36,353 nt of DNA from Campylobacterota bacterium (GCA_022600175.1 JAHZKW010000104.1:1-36353), one strand, 5' to 3'. Positions 1 to 9,342 are shown, counted from the stretch's first letter. The notes: a model not told the origin generated them from the sequence alone. Translations and numbers: made by a program.

Positions 1-1958
1 ATATTATTATAGGAGAAGATAAAAGAAGATCTATCAATACTTTTTCTTTTAAAGCGATCAGCGATAATGACATGATCAAACTCTAATCCTTTTGACTTGT
101 GGATCGTTAAGATTTTTATACCACGTTCTTGTTTTGAAGGGGAATCAATAGTGAGCTCTTCAGATTCAAATAAAAAGGATTCAATATCTTTATAGTGAGA
201 GATAACTTCAAGAAATTTGAGAAGTGAGTCATCATGAGAATAGAGTTTAAAGTTCTCAATGATACGCTTTACAAGTTTTGTTAAATCTTGATGTTTACTA
301 AACCCTTCAAGCTTAAGGTCATAATCCCATGAGAGACCGATTTTAGTTAAAAAGTTTACTTTATAGAGTGGATCTTGAAAGTAAAGATATTTTAACAGTT
401 CAATGATAGCTGAGACCATGGATGCATTGATCAATTTAGCAGTTGTTTGTGTTGTGATTTTTAGTGTAGGGTCTTTTTGCAACAGTGCTTCTTCAATAAT
501 AAAAGCATCACTATTTGCATAGGTGAGTATTGCAATATTATCTGCCTGTACACCTTGTTGTGTAAGCATCTGTACAGAGATGACGATCTCATTAATTAAC
601 GATTCAGTCACTGAAACTTGAACATAACCAAGCGTTGGATCACCTTTAAACTGTTGATCTTTATAACCAGGAATTAAAGATCGAAAGCTTTCATTGACAA
701 ATGAGACAATTTTCGCATCACTTCTATAATTGGTTGTGAGTGCTTCTAAGTGAATACCATAAGCTGATGCCGTGTGGTGAAAGAGCTCTTTTGCACCACC
801 TCTAAAACGATAGATAGACTGTTTAATATCTCCAACATAAAAGAGTGTTTTAAAGGCCTTTGTACCAATACCTGCACTGATTTCATCAAGGATAGGTTCT
901 AAGATTTTGTATTGTATCACATTGGTATCTTGGAATTCATCTATCAGTATATGATCTATTTTTGCATCGAGCCTAAAGTAGAGAAAATCACTATGTATAT
1001 TATTTCTTAAGAGGTCAAATACATTGTTACTTACATCGTTAAAACTTAATTTATTTGTATTGGTATTATAGGCTCTTTTGGTCTCTTTGTAGATTTGATA
1101 GAGTTCTAAATAACGTGATTTTAAATAAGCATCTTTGTTTTGTAAATAGTCAGTGATGGTTGATTTGATCTTAGATAGTAAGATATCTGCTTGGGGAGTA
1201 AAGCATTTTTTAAAGTAAGTATACTCTGCACAACTTTGCTTTTGGAGCCAAGTTTTTTTAAGCAGATCATCAATATTATCAAACTTAAAGGCATTTTTTC
1301 CGCTTTGACTGAGTTGTTCACATTCTAAAAAAAGTGCTTCTAATGTTTTAACCTGTTTTATGATCTCTTTTTCATGATAGTAATCGACATGAGGTATAGT
1401 GATATTTTGTAGTTCACCATCCTTGGCATAAAGATTTTCTAGTAGTGAAAAGATATTGCCAAGCTTTTTACTCTCAATAGCAGCAAATTTAATAAGATCA
1501 ATATAACGATCATGTTTTTTTGTCTGTTGCAAAAACTGCTCTATCAATTTTACTTCATCACTATTCTCTTCTATTTGAAAATCAGGCATGAGTGCTAGAT
1601 TGAGTGAAAATTTACGTAGGATTTGTGAGAAAAATTTATCGATCGTAGAAATCTTAAGATCACTTTGTAAAAAAGTATGATAAATACGCTCTTTTTGTAC
1701 AAGTAATACTTCTTCGGATAAGCCAGTATTTCGGCTGATTTCACTTCGTTCAACGGCTCTACTTGGTTGATCTAATTCTCGAAGCACTTTGTTAATACGT
1801 TCAGCCATCTCATTTGCTGCTTTGTTTGTAAAAGTAAGCGCAAGAATAGTATTTGGCTTTGCACCCAAGTATAGTAGTGATATATAACGTATAACAAGTG
1901 CAAATGTCTTTCCACTACCTGCACTCGCTTCATAAGCCATATTAGTGTGAAATGCCAT
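1..1958 (-). CDS. addA: AddA-type UvrD/RecB-like helicase-nuclease, 3' end beyond window
   Basis: Helicase subunit of the AddAB (RecBCD-like) complex that resects double-strand breaks for recombination. I translated 652 uninterrupted codons from ATG (1958-1956). SF1A helicase motifs appear in order: Walker A ASAGSGKT at residues 11-18, motif Ia LTFTNKAANEM, motif II IDEFQDTN, motif III GDIKQSIYRFRGG, motif IV TNYRSD and motif V LTIHKSKGLEFDH. The C-terminal nuclease domain expected in AddA lies past the window edge, so its presence cannot be judged. The start overlaps the addB stop by one base (TAATG), which suggests translational coupling. It is the last visible gene of the unit that starts at ccoN. 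Confidence 0.93.
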   Translation of the reverse strand, partial: MAFHTNMAYEASAGSGKTFALVIRYISLLYLGAKPNTILALTFTNKAANEMAERINKVLRELDQPSRAVERSEISRNTGLSEEVLLVQKERIYHTFLQSDLKISTIDKFFSQILRKFSLNLALMPDFQIEENSDEVKLIEQFLQQTKKHDRYIDLIKFAAIESKKLGNIFSLLENLYAKDGELQNITIPHVDYYHEKEIIKQVKTLEALFLECEQLSQSGKNAFKFDNIDDLLKKTWLQKQSCAEYTYFKKCFTPQADILLSKIKSTITDYLQNKDAYLKSRYLELYQIYKETKRAYNTNTNKLSFNDVSNNVFDLLRNNIHSDFLYFRLDAKIDHILIDEFQDTNVIQYKILEPILDEISAGIGTKAFKTLFYVGDIKQSIYRFRGGAKELFHHTASAYGIHLEALTTNYRSDAKIVSFVNESFRSLIPGYKDQQFKGDPTLGYVQVSVTESLINEIVISVQMLTQQGVQADNIAILTYANSDAFIIEEALLQKDPTLKITTQTTAKLINASMVSAIIELLKYLYFQDPLYKVNFLTKIGLSWDYDLKLEGFSKHQDLTKLVKRIIENFKLYSHDDSLLKFLEVISHYKDIESFLFESEELTIDSPSKQERGIKILTIHKSKGLEFDHVIIADRFKRKSIDRSSFIFSYNN

Positions 1959-4321
1959 TAAAGAAGCCTATTGCAGATTTTGATATAGGGACAAAACGTA
2001 CATTTTTTGAGATCTTGGGTCATTGTAAAGTTGTACTCTCTCTCTTTTAAAGAATCAAGTGTTTTGTAAAGCATATCTAGTTTGAGATCAAAGTAGGGGT
2101 CTTCAACTAATTGCCCAGTATTTAAATCGTAGTAATAACTTTGTAGTACTTCACCTGTTTGACTAGCAAGTAAGTGATAAAATTGTAGTTGAAAATTACT
2201 TGAAGATTCGAGTGCTTTTTTACTCTCTTTAGGGATTTTACCACTTTTATAATCAATCACCTCAATATAATTATTTTTTTGATCCACTCTATCGATTTGT
2301 CCAATGAGTGTAAAGTTATCAATCTTAAGCGTATATTTTTTCTCAACCTCTTTGACAATATACCCTTCTTGTGCTCTTTGTATCTCATGTAAGGCAAAGG
2401 GTTTGAGTTTTTGCATCCAAAGGTCAACAAGATATTGTAGCATTGGTTTATTTGCGCTATGTTGATAAAGTTGAGATTGAATCGTAAATAGTAATGCTGC
2501 ACTGTCAAAATAAGCATTTTTTCGGCTATAGGCATGTTTGAGTGCATCATGGAGATGTACTCCTATAATACGATCACTGTTATCATCTTTTGGAATCTCA
2601 CAAGCGTCTAATCTTTTGATATATTGAAAATAGTATTTTCGTCTACAATCAAGAAAAGATTTTAAAGAAGTTGCTGAGAGTTCAATCTGTGTAAAGTCAT
2701 AGGGTAAAATCAAATCTTCTTGTTGATAGTGTACAATCTCAGGATGGGATGTAAAGAGTATACACTCTAAATTATCAATGTAGTACGATTTTTTTGAGAT
2801 ATTTAATTCATCTAAGAATCTTGAAGGTTGGTTTTGTTCATCGCTGACATAACAGATGGCTACTTCATTTGCCTGATCAAAAAGTCTCTGATAATAGTAC
2901 TTTTGTAAGTTCTCACGATCAAGTACCGTTGGCAGTTTTGCTAAAAAACGAAGCTCACTTGATAGAAAAAGATCTTTTTGACTAGTTGCGGGTACAATGC
3001 CTTCATTAAAATCAACAATAATGACAGCATCAAAAGTGACACCTCTGGTCTCTAAAACCTCCATTACGGTGACTTTCCCTCCACGGACATCATCGATAGA
3101 TTGACTTGACAACCTGTTTAAAAAGAGGTGTAAGAGTTTATGAAAAGGTTGATGTTTGAGATTAGCAAAAAGTTTTGAAAAGAGATGTAGTTCTTCAAGG
3201 TATATTTTGCACTCTTCCTCTTTGGCATCACTGCTGTTTACTAAAAATTCAAACTCTTGATAGAGCGTTTTATCATCTAGGGGCTGATTCCACTGTTTTT
3301 GTTGTGTTTCTATTTTTTCAATATTTAAACCAAATCTTTCTAAACGGTATCTACTCTCATGATCTTTTTTAGTAAAATAGTCATATTGTGCTAAAATTTT
3401 TTGATACAGTGTTGTTTTTTGGTAAGAGAAACCCATGGCAAAGTTTAAATTATTCTCTTCATCAAATAGATCAAGTAGAGATGCAAATTGGTTATTGGGT
3501 AATACTACGACAATTCTTTCAGGAGCAATGCCTTGTTGAATGTAATCATAGATCTTCTTTTTTACAAAAGCAACTTCTTGTAGTTGTGAGGTACATGCAT
3601 ACGTCATAAAGTTTGCTTTGTTAGAGGTTGTTTTTTCTTCAGATAGAATCTTTTTATGTGTCAAGTCAATTTTATATTGATATCCTATCTCTAATGTTAT
3701 ATCAATATCTTTAAGTTTTGTGATCATTTTTTGGTTAAAACTATTTGTATTGATATAAAGAGTTACAGGTTTGATGGCACTGATTTCTTCAAAGAGTTTA
3801 AACTCAAAGTTATTTAAATAACCTTCAAGATGAAGTGCAATCTCATCATAAGTATGTAAATAGGCAAGGTTGAGTTTATAGAGAGAGGGGAGAGTGGTTT
3901 TGTCGATATAGTTGTTTTTTTCTAAGAGAATTTGATACGCTTTTAGTAAGGTTTGCAGAATTTCAATATGTTCAGCAAAAGAGGCATAAGTATCAAACTC
4001 TTGCAATGTATCTATATTGACAAGTTCAATGGCAAGTTCATCAAAAAAGCCAAAAAGAAACTTTGCATTTTTTAAAAAGGTGAAAAATTCTCTATCTATA
4101 TGTAGTGCTTTGAATGTCGAAAATGAAGCTGCTTCATTTAAAAGGAGAGTTCTTGTATCTTGATCAATAAAAGTATGGTTTTCAACCATAAGTGCTTTTT
4201 TTTCAAATTCACCTATGGTAATCACTTTTGGAAGTAGTGTATCAGTAGAAAGTTTAGATTGTATATAGCTTCGTACGGCTCTTGAAGTTGGGTAGATAAC
4301 CAACTTCTTAGTTTGTAGCAT
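1958..4321 (-). CDS. addB: AddB-type PD-(D/E)XK nuclease subunit with iron-sulfur cysteines
   Basis: Second subunit of the AddAB helicase-nuclease, 787 aa. The N-terminal two thirds is a degenerate helicase-like region with the conserved stretch VDFNEGIVPATS. The C-terminal nuclease shows QIDRVD (D677) and IDYKSG (D690, K692). The four cysteines that hold the AddB-type Fe-S staple are visible: C559 in FLDCRRKYYF, and C774, C777 and C783 in KCTFCPYIKIC. It starts at ATG with GAGG upstream and overlaps the end of the FixH-like gene by 14 bases. It resembles the short epsilonproteobacterial AddB proteins, which are smaller than the Bacillus form. Confidence 0.92.
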   Translation of the reverse strand: MLQTKKLVIYPTSRAVRSYIQSKLSTDTLLPKVITIGEFEKKALMVENHTFIDQDTRTLLLNEAASFSTFKALHIDREFFTFLKNAKFLFGFFDELAIELVNIDTLQEFDTYASFAEHIEILQTLLKAYQILLEKNNYIDKTTLPSLYKLNLAYLHTYDEIALHLEGYLNNFEFKLFEEISAIKPVTLYINTNSFNQKMITKLKDIDITLEIGYQYKIDLTHKKILSEEKTTSNKANFMTYACTSQLQEVAFVKKKIYDYIQQGIAPERIVVVLPNNQFASLLDLFDEENNLNFAMGFSYQKTTLYQKILAQYDYFTKKDHESRYRLERFGLNIEKIETQQKQWNQPLDDKTLYQEFEFLVNSSDAKEEECKIYLEELHLFSKLFANLKHQPFHKLLHLFLNRLSSQSIDDVRGGKVTVMEVLETRGVTFDAVIIVDFNEGIVPATSQKDLFLSSELRFLAKLPTVLDRENLQKYYYQRLFDQANEVAICYVSDEQNQPSRFLDELNISKKSYYIDNLECILFTSHPEIVHYQQEDLILPYDFTQIELSATSLKSFLDCRRKYYFQYIKRLDACEIPKDDNSDRIIGVHLHDALKHAYSRKNAYFDSAALLFTIQSQLYQHSANKPMLQYLVDLWMQKLKPFALHEIQRAQEGYIVKEVEKKYTLKIDNFTLIGQIDRVDQKNNYIEVIDYKSGKIPKESKKALESSSNFQLQFYHLLASQTGEVLQSYYYDLNTGQLVEDPYFDLKLDMLYKTLDSLKEREYNFTMTQDLKKCTFCPYIKICNRLL

Positions 4322-4796
4322 TGACCTCTAGTTTGCCGTATGAGACCAAATCATTGATAGCAATTTTTGACTGTATATGCCAGCGTCCAAGATCTTTTAT
4401 CTCAAAAGGCTCAAATGTATAAACTCCATTTTGAGTTGATGTTACTTCTAATTTTTTATCTGTAAATGAAGTATGTGGTCTAGTGATCAGTAGATCTACT
4501 TGTGCAGTATCTACACCATTTTTCTCTTTATCTGTAACTTTTAATGTCACACTGTTTTCACCGATGATAAAGTCTTTTTTCTCAATATCAACAGTATATT
4601 TTGCATCAAATTCTTTTTGCTTCATGATCATCTCATTGACGTTTAGATCAACATCTCTATAATCCGCAAAATAGGTATTATCCATATGTACAGGAAGACC
4701 CTCTGCGACATAAACCGCATGAACACACATTCCAGCTACTGTCATAATTGAGAGGGTGATGCCTATAGGCCATACTTTTGGATTAATCTTACTCAC
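4308..4796 (-). CDS. FixH-family membrane protein of the cbb3 oxidase locus
   Basis: 162-residue protein with one N-terminal membrane segment (about residues 10-30) and a periplasmic beta-rich domain that includes LLITRPHTSF and a C-terminal Ig-like part. This layout fits the FixH/CcoH family, whose members help assemble cbb3 oxidase or its copper supply. It starts with GTG in a GTGA overlap with the upstream gene, behind a good AAGGAG site. Family assignment rests on architecture and position in the cco operon; sequence similarity to classical FixH is modest by eye. Confidence 0.7.
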   Translation of the reverse strand: MSKINPKVWPIGITLSIMTVAGMCVHAVYVAEGLPVHMDNTYFADYRDVDLNVNEMIMKQKEFDAKYTVDIEKKDFIIGENSVTLKVTDKEKNGVDTAQVDLLITRPHTSFTDKKLEVTSTQNGVYTFEPFEIKDLGRWHIQSKIAINDLVSYGKLEVNATN

Positions 4797-5428
4797 TTTT
4801 TCTCCTTGTTGAAGTATTTTACCTTTATATAGTAAATAAAGAAAAAGAGTGTGACAACATAAAATAAAATTCTCGCAACATTAATAGTAGTTTTTGTTTC
4901 ATTCCCGATGCTAGAGTCGAGTTTTATACCATACGATTCTGCAATCATATCTGTTAAATCTCCATAACCATTTAAAAAAGCTGCAGCTGTTGGATCTGAT
5001 TTTGATTTGTGGACTGTGAGGACTTTTGTAAAAGTTCCACCCCATGGACTAAATAGAGAATCTTCATCAAATTTATCTTTTACATCAGCTGAACTAAACA
5101 TTTGATTAATTCCCACATTGGTTCTATCCATATAGCTTTTTGAAAATATCCATAATACATAAGGATTTTTCAGCGTTTTTAAATACCTATTTTTAACCTC
5201 TAAAAACTCTTCTTTTGTTAGATGGCTTTTAGCCACAATAACAGTAGAAACACCTGTCTTTTGATAGAGCTCATTTCCCATCTCATCTAATTTTTTCAAT
5301 GCTTTTTCACCGATAAGACTATCACCTTCATAAGTGAACTCAGCATATAGTGAATTGTTGAAGAAAAAAAGTGTTGTGAATAACAAAGCAGCTTTAAAAG
5401 CTGCTTTGAGTTTATTTGTTAATCTCAC
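4793..5428 (-). CDS. Exported TPM-like protein with C-terminal membrane anchor
   Basis: 211 residues with an N-terminal signal peptide (hydrophobic ALLFTTLFFF, likely cut after LYA), a soluble alpha/beta domain with the TPM-like pattern YQKTGVSTVIVAKSHL, and one C-terminal membrane segment (about 187-203) ending in a lysine-rich tail. It therefore probably sits in the periplasm anchored to the inner membrane. It starts with GTG three bases after the stop of the preceding 36-aa ORF, with only a weak AGG behind it, so translation may be coupled. A membrane protein at the same place is known to me from the Campylobacter cco-addAB locus. Its exact function is unknown. Confidence 0.72.
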   Translation of the reverse strand: MRLTNKLKAAFKAALLFTTLFFFNNSLYAEFTYEGDSLIGEKALKKLDEMGNELYQKTGVSTVIVAKSHLTKEEFLEVKNRYLKTLKNPYVLWIFSKSYMDRTNVGINQMFSSADVKDKFDEDSLFSPWGGTFTKVLTVHKSKSDPTAAAFLNGYGDLTDMIAESYGIKLDSSIGNETKTTINVARILFYVVTLFFFIYYIKVKYFNKEKK

Positions 5429-5431
5429 AAA

Positions 5432-5542
5432 TTAACCTATATAAAGGTATTGACCTGGAGTTAGGACAACCCATGCTGTAATAGCTGCCATTGCAACCAT
5501 ACCTAAACCAATTGCATAAAATAACATATCTGCTAATGCCAT
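5432..5542 (-). CDS. 36-aa single-pass membrane protein in the cbb3 oxidase operon
   Basis: Short ORF from ATG (5542-5540) to TAA, reading MALADMLFYAIGLGMVAM, then AAITAWVVLTPGQYLYIG. It is almost entirely one transmembrane helix. A strong AAGGAG lies eight bases before the start, the gene is nine bases after the DUF4006 gene, and it ends three bases before the next gene, so it fills its slot exactly. That spacing argues for real translation. Its size is like CcoM, the small extra subunit of Pseudomonas stutzeri cbb3 oxidase, but I see no sequence evidence of homology. Confidence 0.75.
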   Translation of the reverse strand: MALADMLFYAIGLGMVAMAAITAWVVLTPGQYLYIG

Positions 5543-5551
5543 TGCTTCTCC

Positions 5552-5767
5552 TTATTTATTAACTCTAAGTGCTGCGTTATCTGCACTTTGAGCTTTGATT
5601 GCTGTTGGGTTTTCAATTTCATAAAAATTGGTAGCGTTTGCTTTTTGTACTTCAATTGCTTGCACTGTTAAAAACGCAAGAATTGCAAGTAATAAAAGTG
5701 TTGCGATCACACCACCCATAAGACCATTAATATTGAAACACATTCTTCTTGTAGTATTTTCAGCCAT
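5552..5767 (-). CDS. DUF4006-family small membrane protein
   Basis: 71 residues: a short N-terminal cytoplasmic part, one membrane helix (about 16-37, GVIATLLLLAILAFLTV), then a periplasmic tail with FYEIENPTA. This matches the DUF4006 family, which I know as a small protein next to ccoP in Campylobacterota. It lies nine bases after ccoP and nine before the 36-aa gene, with a GGAGATAAT ribosome site. A role in assembly or stability of the oxidase is inferred only from position. Confidence 0.8.
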   Translation of the reverse strand: MAENTTRRMCFNINGLMGGVIATLLLLAILAFLTVQAIEVQKANATNFYEIENPTAIKAQSADNAALRVNK

Positions 5768-5776
5768 ATTATCTCC

Positions 5777-6607
5777 TTACTTCTCTCTAAGTGATAGAAT
5801 ATAGTGACCAACAGCTTCTTTTTGAATATCTGTAAGTCTTCCATCATTAAACTTAGGCATAACACCGATCATACCATCTTTACCACGGTTAAGTACTTCA
5901 GTAACAAATGCTGTTTTACCATAAGTTGTAAGATCTGGAGATTGTCCACCAAGACCTTTACCATCTGCACCATGACAGCTAGCACAAGCAGCAAAAGAAG
6001 CAGGTTGTTCACCTTGCATACCATTTGCAACGTATTCAGCAATTACTTTAGCATCTTCACCACTTGCCATACCAGCAGGCATTTCACCCATTGGGTAGCC
6101 TAAACCTTTAGAACCGTTATTGATAACATCAAGAACGCCAGCAGCAGTTCCCCATGTATCAAAACCAGCAGCTTTACCATCGATACCATCACCAGCAATA
6201 CCATGACAAGGAGCACATTGAACAAGGTAAACACCTTCACCCATACCCATTAGAGTCTCTTGATCAGGGTTTGCCCATTTGCTTTCAAATGTTGAGTTAT
6301 ACGTACTGACTTCTTCATTATATTGACCAATTTGTGAAAATGCATTGAGTGGGTAACCAGCAAACCAGTACCATACAGCCCAAACCATTGTTCCAAAAAA
6401 GCTGACAGCCCATCCTAGTGGAAGTGGGTTTTTATACTCACCGATTCCATCCCAGTTGTCATCTGCCAATTCACCACTGCTGGTATCTGTTTTCATTTGA
6501 CGTACAAGTTTACCAACAACAAATACTGTGATAAGTACAATCAGTGCCGCACCAAGAAGCGAGAGTTGATTGACCGTATCAGTTGACACATTTAAGTTTT
6601 CAAACAT
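5777..6607 (-). CDS. ccoP: cbb3-type cytochrome c oxidase subunit III (dihaem cytochrome c)
   Basis: 276-residue membrane-anchored cytochrome that takes electrons from soluble c-type carriers and passes them to CcoO. Two membrane segments lie in the N-terminal part (about 16-34 and 64-84), followed by two periplasmic haem c domains with CAPCH (131-135) and CASCH (208-212). Likely axial methionines are in MGEMPAG and GVMPKF. The start is ATG with AAGGAG eleven bases upstream, overlapping the end of ccoQ by eight bases. Gene order ccoNOQP is standard. Confidence 0.97.
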   Translation of the reverse strand: MFENLNVSTDTVNQLSLLGAALIVLITVFVVGKLVRQMKTDTSSGELADDNWDGIGEYKNPLPLGWAVSFFGTMVWAVWYWFAGYPLNAFSQIGQYNEEVSTYNSTFESKWANPDQETLMGMGEGVYLVQCAPCHGIAGDGIDGKAAGFDTWGTAAGVLDVINNGSKGLGYPMGEMPAGMASGEDAKVIAEYVANGMQGEQPASFAACASCHGADGKGLGGQSPDLTTYGKTAFVTEVLNRGKDGMIGVMPKFNDGRLTDIQKEAVGHYILSLREK

Positions 6608-6842
6608 GCTTTTTTTCTCCTTTATTTTTCTTTTTGTCCCAAGGAGAGGTTGTCTCTAGAGGAGTTGAATCCAATTCATCATCTAGTGCAATATTTGCAT
6701 ATTTCTCATAGTTTCTTGTGCCTTTTTTCTCACTGCTATATAGATGATATATATAACCATATAACATAAATGTACAAAAACCAGTAGCCAAAATATAGCC
6801 GTATGCTTGTATCGTCTCTATTGTTTCTAAATCTAAATCCAT
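6600..6842 (-). CDS. ccoQ: CcoQ-like small subunit of cbb3 oxidase
   Basis: 80-residue protein with one transmembrane helix (about residues 13-32, YILATGFCTFMLYGYIYHLY) and a charged cytoplasmic tail. CcoQ proteins stabilise the cbb3 complex. I start it at ATG 6842 rather than the TTG two codons earlier, because the GAGGTGG ribosome site is seven bases from this ATG but almost touches the TTG. It lies between ccoO and ccoP, as is usual in this phylum. Confidence 0.88.
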   Translation of the reverse strand: MDLDLETIETIQAYGYILATGFCTFMLYGYIYHLYSSEKKGTRNYEKYANIALDDELDSTPLETTSPWDKKKNKGEKKHV

Positions 6843-6858
6843 CTCCAAACCACCTCTA

Positions 6859-7524
6859 CTATTTTAAACTATTAAGATAAGCAATAAGTGCAACAATCTC
6901 TGGAATTTGTCCATTTGCTACTGCATCTTTTACATCTTGATTTTTCATACCTGCTGCGATTACTTGAGCATCTGCAAGCGCTTTTGCTTGAGAATCTGCA
7001 AGTGAACCTAATTGCGGCATACCTTCTTGATCATAAGGTGTATTAAATACATCTCTTACTGTCACAGCCTCAGCATATGCAGTATCTACATCTGCCATAT
7101 TTGAGAACATGTGTTTGTAAGCAGGCATAATTGAACCTGGAACAACAGAAATTGGATCCCACATGTGATTCTCATGCCAGTCAGTTGTTCTATAGTTACC
7201 AACTCTCATAAGATCTGGACCAGTTCTTTTAGAACCCCAAAGGAATGGTCTATCATATGCATACTCACCACTTAGTGAATATGCACCATATCTATCAGTC
7301 TCTGATTTAAATGGACGAATAAGTTGAGAGTGACATGCATTACAACTATCTTTGATATAGACATGACGCCCAGCTAATTCTAATACTGTATAAGGTTTTG
7401 TACCTACTACAGGTTGTGCTGATTTTGCAAAGTCTGGAAGTACTGTAATAACTCCAGCAAACGCTACTGTTACGAATACCATTACTGTAAAAAGGAATGG
7501 ATTTTTTTCTAACCAATGAAACAT
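6859..7524 (-). CDS. ccoO: cbb3-type cytochrome c oxidase subunit II (monohaem cytochrome c)
   Basis: 221 residues with one N-terminal membrane anchor (about 10-29) and a periplasmic cytochrome domain. The haem c site is CNACH at residues 61-65, and GSIMPAYKH supplies the probable axial methionine. It relays electrons from CcoP to the CcoN active site. ATG is preceded by AAGGAGG, and the gene starts twelve bases after ccoN. Confidence 0.97.
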   Translation of the reverse strand: MFHWLEKNPFLFTVMVFVTVAFAGVITVLPDFAKSAQPVVGTKPYTVLELAGRHVYIKDSCNACHSQLIRPFKSETDRYGAYSLSGEYAYDRPFLWGSKRTGPDLMRVGNYRTTDWHENHMWDPISVVPGSIMPAYKHMFSNMADVDTAYAEAVTVRDVFNTPYDQEGMPQLGSLADSQAKALADAQVIAAGMKNQDVKDAVANGQIPEIVALIAYLNSLK

Positions 7525-7536
7525 AATTTATCCTCC

Positions 7537-9003
7537 TTACGCCATAGGGGTAGCATTTTGAGGTTCTCTCTCAAGTACTCTACCAGCTTTGAATGTCATA
7601 TAAATGTTATATGCCCACATAAATACACCGATTAGGTATAGTAATCCACCAACACCTCTAATTGTGTAGTAAGGGTGAAGAACAGTTACTGTATCAATGA
7701 AAGAGTAAGCAAGGTTACCAAATTGGTCAGTTGCTCTCCACATCATACCTTGTGTGATACCTGCGATCCACATACTTGAGAAGTAAAGTACGATACCTGT
7801 TGTTTGAATCCAGAATTGTGATTCCATCAATTTTTTGCTATAGATTTCTCTTTTTGCCATTCTTGGAGTCATATGGAATAGTGCTGCGATTACCATGAAT
7901 CCTACCCAACCAAGTGTACCATCATGAACGTGACCAGGAATCCAATCTGTAAAGTGTGCAAGTGCATTGACTGATTTAATTGCTTGAATAGGTCCTTCTA
8001 GTGTTGAGAACATATAGAATGTTGAAGCAAGAACCATAAATTTAATCAAAGGATTAGTTTGGAGTTGACCCCATTCACCTTTCATTGTCAGAAGCATATT
8101 AATAGCTGAACCCCATGAAGGAAGAATAAGTACAACTGAGAAAATTGACCCCATTGTTTGAACCCAATCAGGAACTGTTGAGTAGATAAGGTGGTGACCA
8201 CCAGCCCATAGATAAACGAACATTAATCCCCAGAAAGCAAGAAGAGAAAGTTTATATGAATAAACAGGTTGACCTGACTCTTTTGGAAGGAAGTAATAGA
8301 TCATTGCAATAATTGGAGTTGTGAAAACAAATGCAACTGCATTATGTCCGTACCACCATTGTACCATTGCATCATTTGTACCTGCATACATTGATACTGA
8401 GTGATACCATGCACCAACACCACCTGAAGCAAAGTAAGTAGGAACTGCCATATTGTTAAATAGGTATAACATTGCAACAGCAACATAGAAAGCGATCATA
8501 TACCACATAGAGATATAAAGGTATTTCTCTCTTCTAATACCGATAAGTCCAAATAAACTAATACCAAAGATAACCCATACTACAACAATAGCGATATCAA
8601 TTGGCCATTCAAACTCTGCATACTCTTTTGATGTAGTAATACCCATGAAAAGTGTTACAACAACTGCAGCAACACCAACAATGTATAACCAGAAATGAAG
8701 TTTCCCGATGAACATTAAAAATGGTGACTCAGCCATAGAAACTTTTAGGATTCTTTGCCCAAAGTAGTACCATGAAGCCCAAATACCACTGAGCGTAAAA
8801 CCAAATGCCACGGCATCAGTATGTAGCGGTCTAAGTCTACTAAATGTCCCATACTCTCCTAATAGGTAGTTTAGTTCGGGATATGCTAGCTGGAATGCTA
8901 GTAAAACACCGATTGTCATACCTACAATACCCAATACAATTGCTGCAACTGTAAACATCTTGGCAACTGTATAGTCGTACTCTAATGCATTGTGTGATTG
9001 CAT
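7537..9003 (-). CDS. ccoN: cbb3-type cytochrome c oxidase catalytic subunit I
   Basis: 488-residue polytopic haem-copper oxidase subunit that reduces O2 with high affinity and pumps protons. Visible ligands include an early His in LHTDAVAFGF (low-spin haem), WWYGHNAVAF and GGHHLIYS (CuB histidines plus the cbb3-type tyrosine), and the haem histidines in WIPGHVHDGTLGW. It starts at ATG behind AAGGAGG and is the first gene of a long minus-strand unit. High-affinity oxidases of this type fit a microaerophile. Confidence 0.98.
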   Translation of the reverse strand: MQSHNALEYDYTVAKMFTVAAIVLGIVGMTIGVLLAFQLAYPELNYLLGEYGTFSRLRPLHTDAVAFGFTLSGIWASWYYFGQRILKVSMAESPFLMFIGKLHFWLYIVGVAAVVVTLFMGITTSKEYAEFEWPIDIAIVVVWVIFGISLFGLIGIRREKYLYISMWYMIAFYVAVAMLYLFNNMAVPTYFASGGVGAWYHSVSMYAGTNDAMVQWWYGHNAVAFVFTTPIIAMIYYFLPKESGQPVYSYKLSLLAFWGLMFVYLWAGGHHLIYSTVPDWVQTMGSIFSVVLILPSWGSAINMLLTMKGEWGQLQTNPLIKFMVLASTFYMFSTLEGPIQAIKSVNALAHFTDWIPGHVHDGTLGWVGFMVIAALFHMTPRMAKREIYSKKLMESQFWIQTTGIVLYFSSMWIAGITQGMMWRATDQFGNLAYSFIDTVTVLHPYYTIRGVGGLLYLIGVFMWAYNIYMTFKAGRVLEREPQNATPMA

Positions 9004-9342
9004 TAAAACCTCCTTATGAATTAAAAAATGTCACGCAAATATCACATGATAAGGGTAATTATATAGGCTTGAAATAGAAACTAAGCTGAAAATTGTCAAA
9101 TAATTGTGAAATGCCTCTTTTTTATTTACTTTTCGTTTAGTAATTAAGAGTATTTAAGATTTTTTTTGTCCTATTTTTTTATAATTTGGCTATATTTCAA
9201 TGGCGTCTAAAGACCATAGTATGGGCATTTTGAAAGGTATGCGCTTAAAGAAAAATATCGTGAGTTTCGCATTGAAAAAGGTGGAATAAAAGGGGATAAA
9301 AAAGCGAGACATGCTACATTTAGTAACATATCTAAACTCTTT
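9004..9342. other. 339-base gap between ccoN and yfaZ-like gene
   Basis: No intact gene is visible. The part next to ccoN holds its likely promoter and leader. The middle (about 9110-9180) is very T-rich on the plus strand, with no clear hairpin. From 9200 onward the plus strand carries a coding-like stretch split by a frameshift, annotated separately. Confidence 0.6.
9058..9063 (-). promoter_or_regulatory. Candidate -10 element for the cco operon
   Basis: TATAAT on the minus strand, placing a start near 9051 and a leader of about 48 bases before ccoN. There is no good -35. A TTGACA lies about 30 bases upstream, which is too far. Many Campylobacterota sigma-70 promoters lack a clear -35, so this is plausible but unproven. 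Confidence 0.4.

Noticed and set aside
5804-6103. 99-codon plus-strand ORF inside ccoP
   Set aside because: Antisense shadow of a gene with both haem motifs; no start signal or recognisable domain.
9092-9100. TTGACA as -35 for ccoN
   Set aside because: About 30 bases separate it from the only good -10, far beyond the 16-18 base optimum.
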